Positions 25,201-34,562 of a stretch of DNA of 64,000 bases are shown here, one piece after another. Under the pieces are notes generated by a model. The model ran no database searches. It saw only the letters and a program-made list of their open reading frames with translations, and was not told the origin of the DNA. Every line of letters starts with the position of its first letter. Within the stretch, counting starts at the first letter, position 1. Source of the DNA: SXIZ01 sp040079795 (lineage in GTDB: Bacteria > Pseudomonadota > Gammaproteobacteria > Methylococcales > Methylomonadaceae); NCBI GenBank assembly GCA_040079795.1, contig JBEBJQ010000005.1, forward strand, positions 32,840 through 96,839. Direction: 5' to 3'. Position numbers and translations under genes: made by a program.

Positions 25201-25701
25201 CTATTCTGGGACAGAAGTCAACCTTTTTTGGACTTGCGCAGTAACATCCAGTTGATCAGCAGCAAAAATCACCCCATCAGTTAACAATAAATCATAGCCA
25301 TCATCTTTCGCTAAAGCGCGAATAACCTCAACAATTCGGCGTTGCAGCTTACCTAATTCTTCGTTACGACGCATATTAAAATCTTCACTGAACTCTTGTT
25401 GCGCACGTTTTGCTTCACGTTGTTTACCGGCTAAATCTTTTTCCAGATTACGCCGCTCAGACTCGCTCATGACTGCTGCGTCTTTTGCCATTTTTTCTTC
25501 CAAGCCCTGAATTTCTTTTTGTTGCGAAACCAGCGCTTTATCACGTGGAGAAAACTCTTTCTCCAAGCGTTTTTTTGCACTTTCCGCTTGTGGGGCTTTT
25601 TCCAATACTTTTGGAACATTTACAAAGCCGATTTTAAGTTCAGCAGCACAAATATTAGCTACAACCATTAATCCAAAAAATAATACTATTCTCTTTTTCA
25701 T
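25201..25701 (-). CDS. skp: Periplasmic chaperone Skp/OmpH
   Basis: A 166-residue exported chaperone that holds unfolded outer-membrane proteins for the BAM complex. A signal peptide covers residues about 1-19 (RIVLFFGLMVVANICAA). The mature start ELKIGFVNVPKVLEKAPQ is typical, then a long charged coiled-coil (about 40-115) forms the tentacles of the trimer. The C-terminal beta part YDLLLTDGVIFAADQLDVT returns to the body. It lies downstream of bamA, with a 229-base gap, as in most Gram-negatives. It is followed by a gap where lpxD would be expected. Confidence 0.93.
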   Translation of the reverse strand: MKKRIVLFFGLMVVANICAAELKIGFVNVPKVLEKAPQAESAKKRLEKEFSPRDKALVSQQKEIQGLEEKMAKDAAVMSESERRNLEKDLAGKQREAKRAQQEFSEDFNMRRNEELGKLQRRIVEVIRALAKDDGYDLLLTDGVIFAADQLDVTAQVQKRLTSVPE

Positions 25702-25930
25702 TGTTAAATCAATTTACTCTTAAAAATAACGTACTGAGGTACGGTGCCTTTCCTGTCTTAAAATCACCCTTATGAAATCAAGCAGGCATAAATTTCCCCG
25801 GCTACAACCAGATTCATTCTGATTTACAGCGTCCGTCGTTACCAACAGACTTAAACGGGTTAAGCCTTATCCAGCGTTGCTTGGCAGCGGCTAACTGTTA
25901 CAGTCGTAATAGGGTTGCGGATGATCAAAA

Positions 25931-28327
25931 CTAAAAATTTTGTCCAAATGAAAATTGGAATAATCTATCGTTATCTTTAACTTGTTGATCTATGCCACTA
26001 CTGTCTTTGTAAGCCACTTCTTTCTTGTTAATAGGATACGCGACGCTCACTGCCAAGGCACCGAACGGTGAAAGCCATTCGCCGGAAAGGCCCGCCGAAT
26101 AACGCATATATCTGCTGGCATCATTAAAATCTACACCTTCAAACACTGAACCCGCATCCAAAAAAGCGCCTAAACGCACAGATTTAAGATCTTCAACAAA
26201 TGGTACAGGAAAAAATAATTCAGCGTTACCAACCACTTTACTGGAAGCGCCTATTGGATTACCCGTCGAATCTCTAGGGCCTAAAGTATTGTCGTTATAT
26301 CCACGTACCGACCGAACACCACCGTTAAAGTAGTTTTCGAAAAACGGTAAAGTACTGCCACCTCGCTGCTTATCATAGCTGTCACCGTAAGCTATTTCAC
26401 CACGCAGCCTAAAAGTAAGATCCTTGGCTATAGAAAAGTAATGTTGATGATTGTAATCGACTTTATAAAACAGCAAATCACTTCCCGGTATGGTTGACAA
26501 GGCAGAAAAACGTTGCTGACCACCTTGAGTCGGCATGATCATACGATTTAAGGTATCGTGTGTCCAACCTAAACCTGCCGAAAAGGTTAAGTAATCCTCT
26601 TTACTTCTACAGTCTACAGGAAGCCTTGGATCTTTGTTAAGATCGTTGACACAAGTCTGGTTGTCATCATTGATGAATCGGGTAATCTCAGCGGAAGAAT
26701 TATCCGTAGACTTTAGCTTGGTGTTTTTAATATCCAAATTGAAACGCAAGCGATCAAATTCATTCAATGGAATACCAAAATTAACGCCTGCAAAAGCAAC
26801 GTCGGTATTATAGCGCGCAATGTTCGCTTGTCCCGCGTTCCGGGTTCTGTAGCCCAAGTCATAGCCGACACTGATGCCGTCTGGCGTAAAATAAGGATTT
26901 AAAAAGCCCAGGCTATATTCAGTTGAAATATTGCTATTATTAAAAGCGAGATTAACCCGCTTGCCTGATCCAAAAATATTATCTTGTGACACGTTGGCAT
27001 TAAATACGATGCCTTGGGTTTGTGAAAAACCAACGCCCGCCATGATATTACCCGAAGATTTTTCAGTCACGGAATAGTTCACGTCAATCTGGTCAGCAGC
27101 ACCTACAACCGGCGGGGTTTCAACGTTAACGCTCTCAAAGTAGCCCAAACGTTCCAGACGGGTTTTTGAACGCTCAATTTGCGAGGTGGATGCCCAGCTG
27201 GACTCCATTTGCCGCATTTCGCGGCGTAATACCTCATCCCGCGTTTTGGTATTGCCCATCATATTCACACGGCGAACATACACTCGTTTACCTGGATCCA
27301 CAAAAAAAGTCATGTCCACGGTTTTATGGTTAACATTAATATCCGGCACCATATTCACGTTGGCAAAGGCATAGCCTTCATCCCCTAAACGGTCAGAAAT
27401 AGCTTTAGAAGTTTCTGTTGCACTTTTACGGGAGAATATTTCGCCAGGACCTATCTTGACCAATTTAACCAATTCTTCAGGTTTAACAATCAAATTACCC
27501 GCGACTTTAACTTTGTCGAGTACAAACAAATCACCTTCTTTAATGTTAATGGTGACATATATGCCTTTCTTGTCTGGAGTAATAGCCACTTGCGTAGAGT
27601 CAATCGAAAAATTAATATAGCCACGGTCTAAGTAGTAAGACCGTAATTTTTCAAGGTCAGCTGCAAGCTTTTGCTTGGCATACTGGTCATTTTTGGTATA
27701 AAAAGACAATAAATTTGAGGTGCTTAATTCAAACTCGGACAATAATTTACTGGTTTCGAAAGCCGTATTGCCAACAATATTAATTTGCTGGATTTTAGCA
27801 GCTTGGCCTTCAGATATATTGATTTGGATGCTTACCCGGTTCCGCTCGGCATTTGTAACATCGGTGGTGATTTTTAAACCATATTTACCGTGACTGTAAT
27901 ACTGGCGCCTTAATTCCTGCTCAACTTTATCTAACACCTGGCGGTTAAAAACCTGCCCTTCTGTGAGGCCGATTTTTTTTAAGGCTTTACCTAAATCTTC
28001 TTTACTCAGATCTTTATTACCTTCAAAGACAATTTTAGCGATTGTTGGACGTTCAACAACATTCACAATCAATGTCGACCCTTCATGTTTTAAAGCGACA
28101 TCTTTAAAAAATCCGGTCTTAAATAAAGCCCTGATGGCTGGCGCAACATCTGCATCCGAAAACTTTTCGCCAACATGAACCGGCAAAGAATCATACACAG
28201 CCCCTACAGTAATCCTTTGCAGACCATTAACTTTAATTTCGCTTACAGTAAAATCACCCGCACTGTTTGCAGCGGGAGAAGCCAGTATGGATATGACTAG
28301 CAGTGACGGTATAAAAGGTGATTTCAT
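25931..28327 (-). CDS. bamA: Outer-membrane protein assembly factor BamA
   Basis: A 798-residue Omp85 protein, the central subunit of the BAM machine inserting beta-barrels. A signal peptide (about 1-22) is followed by five POTRA domains (about 25-425; first one FTVSEIKVNGLQRITVGAVY) and a 16-strand barrel. The barrel lid motif is present as VRSVRGYNDNTLGPRD near 665 (VRGF in most, here VRGY). The last residue is Phe (FQFSFGQNF), the outer-membrane signature. Length is normal. It starts the bamA-skp-fabZ-lpxA-rnhB-dnaE series; the usual upstream rseP and dxr are not here, with epmA on the upstream side instead. Confidence 0.97.
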   Translation of the reverse strand: MKSPFIPSLLVISILASPAANSAGDFTVSEIKVNGLQRITVGAVYDSLPVHVGEKFSDADVAPAIRALFKTGFFKDVALKHEGSTLIVNVVERPTIAKIVFEGNKDLSKEDLGKALKKIGLTEGQVFNRQVLDKVEQELRRQYYSHGKYGLKITTDVTNAERNRVSIQINISEGQAAKIQQINIVGNTAFETSKLLSEFELSTSNLLSFYTKNDQYAKQKLAADLEKLRSYYLDRGYINFSIDSTQVAITPDKKGIYVTINIKEGDLFVLDKVKVAGNLIVKPEELVKLVKIGPGEIFSRKSATETSKAISDRLGDEGYAFANVNMVPDINVNHKTVDMTFFVDPGKRVYVRRVNMMGNTKTRDEVLRREMRQMESSWASTSQIERSKTRLERLGYFESVNVETPPVVGAADQIDVNYSVTEKSSGNIMAGVGFSQTQGIVFNANVSQDNIFGSGKRVNLAFNNSNISTEYSLGFLNPYFTPDGISVGYDLGYRTRNAGQANIARYNTDVAFAGVNFGIPLNEFDRLRFNLDIKNTKLKSTDNSSAEITRFINDDNQTCVNDLNKDPRLPVDCRSKEDYLTFSAGLGWTHDTLNRMIMPTQGGQQRFSALSTIPGSDLLFYKVDYNHQHYFSIAKDLTFRLRGEIAYGDSYDKQRGGSTLPFFENYFNGGVRSVRGYNDNTLGPRDSTGNPIGASSKVVGNAELFFPVPFVEDLKSVRLGAFLDAGSVFEGVDFNDASRYMRYSAGLSGEWLSPFGALAVSVAYPINKKEVAYKDSSGIDQQVKDNDRLFQFSFGQNF

Positions 28328-28414
28328 GAATTAATTAATCTCTAACAACAATGCGTTAATTCTTTGGATTGTAACATATTCTATTGAGCGTCGGGCAGCC
28401 ACATTAAAACAGAT

Positions 28415-29440
28415 TTAAACCCTATATCGGGAGAAGCTCAGCACATGCTCAATCGACTCATTTCCAGAGAGCAACATTAACACGCGGTCTAACCCGATTG
28501 CAATACCTGCACAGTCGGGTAAACCAGACTGTAAAGCCGCTAAAAATTTTAAATCTTTTGCAACTGATGGTAGTTTTTTTTGCCGACGCAGCGCTTGCTC
28601 ATTTTCAAAGCGCTGCTCCTGCTCATCAGCATCGTTTAACTCAAAAAAACCATTACCCAATTCAATCCCGTGCATAAATAACTCAACACGCTCCGCAATC
28701 CGCGAATCCTGCTGATTCAATCTGGCTAAAGACGCCTGGCAAGCCGGATAAGCGTAGACCATTTCTAAATGGTTCGACCCTAAATGAGGCTGCACTTGCA
28801 AACTAAATAAAAAATCCAGCCAAAGACTATGCTCATGTCCGCAAATCCTGACGGCATCGGTTAAATTTTGCGCCAGCGCATATGTAGAATACGCCTCAAA
28901 ATCAAAACAAAGCGCATCCAGACCGGTATAACGCTTAAAAACCTCACTGTAGGTATTTTTTTGGGTAGGCCTTAGTGGCTGGTAAGTTGCAAACCAACAA
29001 CCAAATAACTGCGCCACTTCTTCCATTAATTGCGACAAATCAAAACCGATCCGATACCACTCCAATAGCGTAAATTCAGCATTATGAAAACGTCCAGCTT
29101 CACCATTGCGGAAAGCTTTACAAATCTGAAAAATACTCCCACTACCCGCCGCCAACAAACGTTTCATCGCAAATTCAGGGGACGTTTGCAAAAATAACGT
29201 CTGTTGTTCCTTTCCAAATTGGTAGTGGGTCTCAAAAAAAGCCAACTGCGGATCAGTTCCGGTAGCTGGTGCTAATACAGGCGTTTCAACTTCCAGCACC
29301 GAACGTGATGCAAAAAACGCCCGGGTCGCCGCCAACAGTTGAGCCCGTAAACGCAAATCGGCAATATTGCAGGTTGGTCGCCAGGTAATTTCAGCGCCAG
29401 ATGTTTGCAAAACTGAGTTATTCTTTAAAACGGGAAACAT
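28415..29440 (-). CDS. epmA: Elongation factor P-(R)-beta-lysine ligase
   Basis: A class II lysyl-tRNA-synthetase paralogue (GenX/PoxA) of about 341 residues that attaches beta-lysine to Lys34 of EF-P. It lacks the anticodon-binding domain. Motifs: motif 2 as FRNGEAGRFHNAEFTLLEWYR near residue 110, and the C-terminal GIAIGLDRVLMLLSG. The frame is open to 29488 but that part lies inside efp. I choose ATG 29440, which overlaps the efp stop by 23 bases; TTG 29410 is another option that starts closer to the conserved WRP. It directly follows its substrate gene efp. EpmB, which makes beta-lysine, is not in this window. Confidence 0.93.
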   Translation of the reverse strand: MFPVLKNNSVLQTSGAEITWRPTCNIADLRLRAQLLAATRAFFASRSVLEVETPVLAPATGTDPQLAFFETHYQFGKEQQTLFLQTSPEFAMKRLLAAGSGSIFQICKAFRNGEAGRFHNAEFTLLEWYRIGFDLSQLMEEVAQLFGCWFATYQPLRPTQKNTYSEVFKRYTGLDALCFDFEAYSTYALAQNLTDAVRICGHEHSLWLDFLFSLQVQPHLGSNHLEMVYAYPACQASLARLNQQDSRIAERVELFMHGIELGNGFFELNDADEQEQRFENEQALRRQKKLPSVAKDLKFLAALQSGLPDCAGIAIGLDRVLMLLSGNESIEHVLSFSRYRV

Positions 29441-29987
29441 ATTCACCGGTACGCGTATCCACTTTAATGATCTCACCGGTTTGTACAAATAAGGGGACGC
29501 GGACTACCGCACCTGACTCAAGTTTGGCGGGTTTTCCACCACCACCCGAGGTATCGCCGCGCACCCCAGGATCAGTTTCCGTAATGGTTAAAACCACAAA
29601 ATTTGGTGGGGTAACCGCCAAGGGGGCATCGTTCCATAATGTAACAATACAAATATCCTGCTCTTTCAGCCAAATTCGAACATCGCCTACGGTTTTATCA
29701 TCAATTTGGTATTGTTCGTAAGTCTCCGGCACCATAAAATGGCGATACTCACCATCGTTATACAAATATTGCATTTCAACGTCTGCAACATCCGCACCCT
29801 CCAAGCTTTCGCCGGATTTAAAGGTTCGTTCAATGACCCGTCCGGTTTTTAAATTTCTGATTTTGACCCGATTAAAGGCTTGGCCTTTACCCGGCTTAAC
29901 AAATTCATTTTCGATGATTGCGCAAGGATCATTATCCAGCATGATCTTTAATCCAGCCTTAAACTCATTGGTACTATAAATAGCCAT
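29418..29987 (-). CDS. efp: Elongation factor P
   Basis: A 189-residue three-domain beta-barrel protein that relieves ribosome stalling at polyproline stretches. The N-terminal KOW-like domain carries the modification site: ENEFVKPGKGQAFNRVK, with Lys34 at the loop tip. Two OB domains follow, with ITETDPGVRGDTSGGGGKPA the conserved C-terminal signature. Lysine at position 34 agrees with beta-lysylation by the neighbouring epmA. It is the first gene of an efp-epmA pair; ppa upstream is separated by 126 bases. Confidence 0.97.
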   Translation of the reverse strand: MAIYSTNEFKAGLKIMLDNDPCAIIENEFVKPGKGQAFNRVKIRNLKTGRVIERTFKSGESLEGADVADVEMQYLYNDGEYRHFMVPETYEQYQIDDKTVGDVRIWLKEQDICIVTLWNDAPLAVTPPNFVVLTITETDPGVRGDTSGGGGKPAKLESGAVVRVPLFVQTGEIIKVDTRTGEYVSRFKE

Positions 29988-30113
29988 CTTTTCCCCGTGA
30001 CAACAAACTTGAATGTAAAAATGACGGCATTATAAAGGACACCTGAATTGATAGGAACAAAATTACGCGCAGGCTACCTAAAAAATGAAATGCAGAGCTC
30101 TGAATGGAGTGCT

Positions 30114-30728
30114 TCAGCAACAACCAAAATGTTGATTATAATCCTCCATAGAGCACCGGATGACTTCATGCGCTTCTTCACGGCCATAAACATGGGTAAT
30201 TTCGCAAATACTTTGCTCACTGGGCAGATGTTTATAAGTAAGGAAATAATGTTTTAAACGATTAATATAGGACTCAGGGCAGTTGGAGACATCATTCCAT
30301 TGCCGATAAAATTCATCGCCTTTCATTACTGCAATAATTTTATCATCCGCCTCCCCCCCATCCAGCAAACGGAACCCCCCGATAGGAATGGCCTGCAGCA
30401 AAATATCGCCATGCGTCACGCTCCGTTCACTCAGGACACAAATATCCAAAGGGTCACCATCACCACACACCACCTCCTTGCCGGATTTTAAGGCCGCGTA
30501 TTCCGCGACTTTTTCCGCACAATAAGTACGTGGTATAAAACCATAAAGCGTTGGGATCATATTAGAAAATTTTTGTGGACGGTCTATTTTAAGATAACCG
30601 CTTTCCTTATCAATTTCGTATTTAACGGTATCAGAAGGAACAATTTCAATAAAGGCGGTGACGACAGTTGGTGTATCGTCCCCCGGATGAATGCCATGCC
30701 AAGGGTGTGCTTTGTGCTGTATGTGCAT
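30114..30728 (-). CDS. ppa: Inorganic pyrophosphatase, family I
   Basis: A 204-residue cytoplasmic pyrophosphatase hydrolysing PPi from biosynthetic reactions. Family I signatures are present: EIDKESGYLKIDR near residue 38, YGFIPRTYC near 61, and the metal-binding Asp cluster GDGDPLDICVL near 89. ADDKIIAV near 127 and the C-terminal LKHYFLTYK complete the fold. The N-terminus MHIQHKAHPWHGIHPGDD is longer than in E. coli, as in other Ppa proteins of the form seen in some proteobacteria and eukaryote-like sequences. It lies between fxsA and efp on the same strand. Confidence 0.93.
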   Translation of the reverse strand: MHIQHKAHPWHGIHPGDDTPTVVTAFIEIVPSDTVKYEIDKESGYLKIDRPQKFSNMIPTLYGFIPRTYCAEKVAEYAALKSGKEVVCGDGDPLDICVLSERSVTHGDILLQAIPIGGFRLLDGGEADDKIIAVMKGDEFYRQWNDVSNCPESYINRLKHYFLTYKHLPSEQSICEITHVYGREEAHEVIRCSMEDYNQHFGCC

Positions 30729-30783
30729 AGTTAATAATCTAAATTTAATTGTTTAACAAAAACGTGTAAGGTAACAAGGTGAT

Positions 30784-31230
30784 TCAATGGTCGTCCCGTT
30801 TAAACTCCCCTTCTAAGACATCCGGCTCAGTTTTTGAGGATGATTGGAACGGACTGCCCGCTACATTAAACAAATGATTTTCCAATATATAGCGCGCAAA
30901 TTTTTGCCGTACAGCCGGAATCATGCACGCAAAACCCAATGCGTCCGTAAAAAAACCGGGGGTGATGAGTAATACCCCGCCCAGCAATAATAATAACCCT
31001 TCAATAAGTTCATACGCAGGCATGACGCCCTGTGCGAGATTGGATTGCAGTCGCTGCCAGGTTGCAAAGCCCTGTTGCCGCAACAAACTCGCCCCGATTA
31101 CTGCCGTCAACATCACCAGGACAATGGTTGGGAATACCCCAATAATTCCGCCAACTTGGATGAGCAAGTACATCTCGATAAAGGGCACTGCTACAAAAAT
31201 ACCCAGTATAATTTTTTGAACCGACTTCAT
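30784..31230 (-). CDS. fxsA: FxsA family cytoplasmic membrane protein
   Basis: A 148-residue membrane protein of the FxsA family. It has hydrophobic helices at about 8-28 (LGIFVAVPFIEMYLLIQVGG), 30-48 and 72-95 (GLLLLLGGVLLITPGFFTDALGF). The motif LLLLLGGVLLITPGFFTDALG is the FxsA signature. E. coli FxsA (SuzF) when overproduced suppresses F-plasmid exclusion of phage T7; the normal role is unknown. The C-terminal tail is polar. It is divergent from the sigma-54 activator gene, with about 100 bases between starts containing both promoters. Confidence 0.9.
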   Translation of the reverse strand: MKSVQKIILGIFVAVPFIEMYLLIQVGGIIGVFPTIVLVMLTAVIGASLLRQQGFATWQRLQSNLAQGVMPAYELIEGLLLLLGGVLLITPGFFTDALGFACMIPAVRQKFARYILENHLFNVAGSPFQSSSKTEPDVLEGEFKRDDH

Positions 31231-31331
31231 TGCCGCACCTTAAGTTTTATGAATATTAGGCAGGATAATAAAGACATCACAACAGAATATCTAGCATAAT
31301 ATTAATCAGCCTAACATAATCATAAATCCTC

Positions 31332-32738
31332 ATGAACCAAACTAAAGCATTCACAGATTTTTTGGAAAACAATGCTGACTGGCTGACACAGTTTGACAGC
31401 ACACAGCTACTCTTAAATCTCTTGGCGCTTTGTGAGAAAGTAGGGCTTTATATCTTAAATAAAGAACAACAAGTGCTTTATTGGAGTAAAACAGCTGAGC
31501 AATTAACCGGTTTCAAGCAAACAGATGTAGTAGGCAAAATCTGTCCAGCAGAATTTATTATCACCGATACCTCCGGCAATACTCTAACTGAACTGCACTT
31601 AGACCACGTAGACAATAACGGCAGCAACCAGGCTACTAAGTTACCTGTCAAAAAAATCACCCAGGCGCTATATACCTCACCGAAAACAAATGAACAATTT
31701 GCGGGTGGCTGGGGCTTGTTACTTACGGGATCAATTCAAACCCAAGCAACAATACCCGCTATATCATCAACAGATTCACGGCAAAATTTTCAAGGTATCA
31801 TCAGCCGTTCACCTGCAATGCAAGATGTGTTTCAGATCATAAAAAACGCTGCCGAAACCGCCGCAACGGTATTGGTTCGAGGCGAAAGCGGCGCCGGTAA
31901 GGAATTGGTCGCCAGAGCCATTCATGACCTCAGCATCAGAAGCAATGCCCCTTTTCTGGCCATCAACTGCGCGGCTTTATCCAGCAACTTGTTAGAAAGT
32001 GAGTTATTTGGGCATGTGCGCGGGGCGTTTACCGGCGCCATTAAAGATCACAGTGGTTTGTTTCAACGCGCCCAGGGCGGAACCTTATTTTTGGATGAAG
32101 TGGCGGAATTACCACTGGAACTGCAAGCCAAGTTGCTCAGGGTTATCCAGGAGCGCAACTATATTCCGGTTGGCGGCGATCATGAACTGAATACCGACGT
32201 ACGCATCGTCGCGGCTACGCACCGCTCTTTACGGGAAGAGGTGAAAAACGGCCGGTTTCGGGAAGATTTGATGTACCGCTTAAGGGTAGTCCCTATTTTT
32301 ATTCCGCCTTTACGTGACCGGCGGGAAGATATTAACCTATTAATCTGGCATTTTATTCAACTGCATAACAGCGACAATTTTAGAAAAATTGAAAAAATTG
32401 AACCGCAAGCCATGCGGGCGTTATTGGATTACCAATGGCCCGGTAATGTCAGGGAGCTGCATAACGTCGTTGAGTATGCCTTCGCGGTCGGGCGCGGCAG
32501 CACCTTACGTTTTACCGAATTGCCCCCTGAATTTAGGGAGCCGCAAATGGATCAGCCTTTACCACAGCAAATGCCAGGCGCACTTCCCAAATCCGCTGCA
32601 CCCTTAACTGCTGAGCAGGAAATAGCTGCTATCCGGCAGGCATTACTCCAGAATAACGGCTCGATAACACCGGCGGCCCACTCAATAGGGATGAGCAGAG
32701 CCACTTTTTGGCGTAAGCGCAAGTTATACGGGTTATAA
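31332..32738 (+). CDS. Sigma-54-dependent transcriptional activator with PAS sensor
   Basis: A 468-residue enhancer-binding protein. The N-terminus (about 30-140) is a PAS-like domain (LYILNKEQQVLYWSKTAEQL), not a phosphoreceiver, so it senses a ligand or redox state. The central AAA+ domain has Walker A GESGAGKE near 187, the sigma-54 contact loop GAFTGA near 232, Walker B GGTLFLDEV near 254, and FREDLMYRL with the arginine finger. The C-terminal Fis-type helix-turn-helix is ITPAAHSIGMSRATFWRKRKL. It converges on the persulfide-dioxygenase gene. The target operon is unknown; no -24/-12 site was found next to it. Confidence 0.92.
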   Translation: MNQTKAFTDFLENNADWLTQFDSTQLLLNLLALCEKVGLYILNKEQQVLYWSKTAEQLTGFKQTDVVGKICPAEFIITDTSGNTLTELHLDHVDNNGSNQATKLPVKKITQALYTSPKTNEQFAGGWGLLLTGSIQTQATIPAISSTDSRQNFQGIISRSPAMQDVFQIIKNAAETAATVLVRGESGAGKELVARAIHDLSIRSNAPFLAINCAALSSNLLESELFGHVRGAFTGAIKDHSGLFQRAQGGTLFLDEVAELPLELQAKLLRVIQERNYIPVGGDHELNTDVRIVAATHRSLREEVKNGRFREDLMYRLRVVPIFIPPLRDRREDINLLIWHFIQLHNSDNFRKIEKIEPQAMRALLDYQWPGNVRELHNVVEYAFAVGRGSTLRFTELPPEFREPQMDQPLPQQMPGALPKSAAPLTAEQEIAAIRQALLQNNGSITPAAHSIGMSRATFWRKRKLYGL

Positions 32739-32823
32739 GATCAACACATCAATCACATCATTAACAATGCCGTTCGTCTCTTGATTAACTCAGGACGAAC
32801 GGCATATCTGCCTTTAAGAAAAG

Positions 32824-33960
32824 TTAACTACTTTTTTGCCAGGCTTCAAAGCCGCCAGCCATTGAAACAACATTGCTGTAACCCAACAATTGCATGGTTT
32901 GCGCCGCCATTGCAGAGCGTCCGCCAGTGCGGCAATATAAAAGGATGGCTTGGGTTTTATCAGCCAACTCTGGAAAGTTGCCGATTTTAAACTCCAATAC
33001 CCCACGCGGTAGTGCCAGCGCATTAGCTATATGTCCAGCGGCGTACTCACTTTCTTCGCGCACATCCACAACGGCCTTAATACGGCCTTCACTGATCAGC
33101 TTTTTGGTCGCTTCTACAGTGACTTCTGTAATCTGTTGTTTGGCAGCCATTACCATCTCCTGACCGGTGGTTACAGCCGGGGATGCTGACATTCCACAGC
33201 TAGCGGTTGCTGAAGTATGCCCCGTAGTTGTGCGGACGGCCTCCCGCTGCACAATTGCATCCTGACGTTCATTTTCTTCCAAACCACAATAACGGTTAGC
33301 CGGCACCGCCTCATCAATCAAACGCGGCTTGGGTAAATTCAGATTGTTCATAATCTCAATAAACTCGGCACGGGTTTTACCCGCCAAGCGCGGATTCGTG
33401 GTGCGTTCCTGGGCAATGCTGCTAACCCAGCGCTGTTGATAATCATGGCCTGGATACACCAGGGTTTCATCTGGCAGCGTAAATAAGCGTTGGGTAATGC
33501 CATCATATTGCGAACCGGCATCCCCCCCTTGAAAATCAGTACGTCCACAACCGCCAATCAATAACGCATCCCCGGTAAATACCCGGTCACGCCATAAAAA
33601 TGAAATACTGCCCGGTGTATGTCCAGGTGTCGCAATGACTTTAATGGTTTCCCCTTTCCCAAAAACAAATACATCACCATCCCGAATTTGCACATCTGCG
33701 GTGCTTGCGCCACACAGCTCGCTTACGCCGGTTTGCGCACCCAAACGTTGCCGTAGCAAGCCACTGGCAGTGATATGATCGGCATGCACATGGGTTTCCA
33801 GAGTATATTTCAGATGCAAACCATGTTCCCTGAGCAAGATCAGATAATCTTCGATATGAGTATTAACGGGATCAATAAAAACCGCTTCTTTGGTGATCGG
33901 ATCGGCAATTAAATAGGTGTAAGTCCAGGTTTCTTGATCAAATAATTGTTTAAATAGCAT
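32824..33960 (-). CDS. Persulfide dioxygenase-like metallo-beta-lactamase fused to a rhodanese domain
   Basis: A 378-residue fusion. Residues 1-230 are an ETHE1/persulfide-dioxygenase-type metallo-beta-lactamase domain: the metal motif THVHADHITASGLL near 56-70, TPGHTPGSISF near 115, and the ETHE1-like GRTDFQGGDAGSQYD and YPGHDYQQRW. Residues about 275-378 are a rhodanese domain with active-site Cys in LLYCRTGGRS. Together they would oxidise glutathione persulfide to sulfite and exchange sulfane sulfur, a sulfide-detoxification unit. No signal peptide. The about 40-residue linker has two short Cys/Met-containing segments. Such fusions are known. An upstream region of 600 bases may hold its regulatory sites. 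Confidence 0.9.
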   Translation of the reverse strand: MLFKQLFDQETWTYTYLIADPITKEAVFIDPVNTHIEDYLILLREHGLHLKYTLETHVHADHITASGLLRQRLGAQTGVSELCGASTADVQIRDGDVFVFGKGETIKVIATPGHTPGSISFLWRDRVFTGDALLIGGCGRTDFQGGDAGSQYDGITQRLFTLPDETLVYPGHDYQQRWVSSIAQERTTNPRLAGKTRAEFIEIMNNLNLPKPRLIDEAVPANRYCGLEENERQDAIVQREAVRTTTGHTSATASCGMSASPAVTTGQEMVMAAKQQITEVTVEATKKLISEGRIKAVVDVREESEYAAGHIANALALPRGVLEFKIGNFPELADKTQAILLYCRTGGRSAMAAQTMQLLGYSNVVSMAGGFEAWQKSS

Positions 33961-34253
33961 AGTTTGCTCCAGTGGTTTTAGTTAATTTAAGTAAAGTGTA
34001 TCAAAACGGTGCAGAATTTTTTATTATTGATAATCCCTATCAAATTCTAAGCAATGTCCATACCAAGTAACAATAATACCTATTACTGAAGGGGAATCTG
34101 ATTAGTCATGCGCTTCAGCTAATCAGGAAAGAAAATTTAAACAGCAGTATTAAATAAGAAATTTAGTACTGACTACATCCATACTATAAGCTGTTTGACT
34201 TAAATGAGGGCTTATCCAATAGCCAATGAAAAGCAGCTGGATTGTTGCAAATA

Positions 34254-34291
34254 ATGTTTCAATGAAACACATAAACAACTCATTGAAACAT
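34254..34291. promoter_or_regulatory. 12-bp perfect inverted repeat, candidate operator
   Basis: ATGTTTCAATGA (34254-34265) and TCATTGAAACAT (34280-34291) are exact reverse complements with a 14-base spacer. The half-site ATGAAACAC also occurs twice as a direct repeat nearby. Placed in a gene-free region, this looks like a dimer-binding site or a small stem-loop; no regulator is identified. Confidence 0.4.
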
Positions 34292-34527
34292 ATGAAACAC
34301 GAAGGATAAAGGTCATTATTAACCACCCCTTAGTCCTGCAGCTGGGTTTGATGTCGCACCAAGCTGTTAAATATCCCGCTGGAACAGGCCTTCGGGCGGG
34401 ACTGTCAGGGGCAGTTTAAGTACTTTGGGGATTACTGTTTCAGTAACTGGCTAAGCTAAAGTGAATAGCAGGCATTTAGTCAGCGTAAAAATTTCTTAAA
34501 ATCAGAAATTTGCGTTGAAGTGATCAT

Positions 34528-34550
34528 CGCCAGCGTTATATACGCTGGCG
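34528..34550. terminator. Stem-loop at the 3' end of the GGDEF-EAL gene
   Basis: CGCCAGCG (34528-34535) and CGCTGGCG (34543-34550) form a perfect 8-bp stem, 13 bases beyond the minus-strand stop at 34563. There is no U-tract on the minus side. It may end or stabilise the adhesin/GGDEF-EAL transcript. Confidence 0.5.
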
Positions 34551-34562
34551 TAATTCCCCAGC

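Larger units (their letters stand above)
33961..34562. other. 600-base non-coding region with several inverted repeats
   Basis: No gene on either strand. It holds the promoter side of the persulfide-dioxygenase gene (left end) and the 3' side of the GGDEF-EAL gene (right end). Inside are a perfect 12-bp inverted repeat (34254-34291), an 8-bp repeat AAATTTCT/AGAAATTT (34489-34511), a GC-rich stem (34528-34550) and a stretch near 34360-34410 with small GC-rich hairpins that could be a small RNA. No known riboswitch was recognised. Confidence 0.45.

Noticed and set aside
33961..34562. c-di-GMP riboswitch next to the GGDEF-EAL and adhesin genes
   Set aside because: No GEMM consensus blocks were found and the region lies downstream of those genes on their strand.
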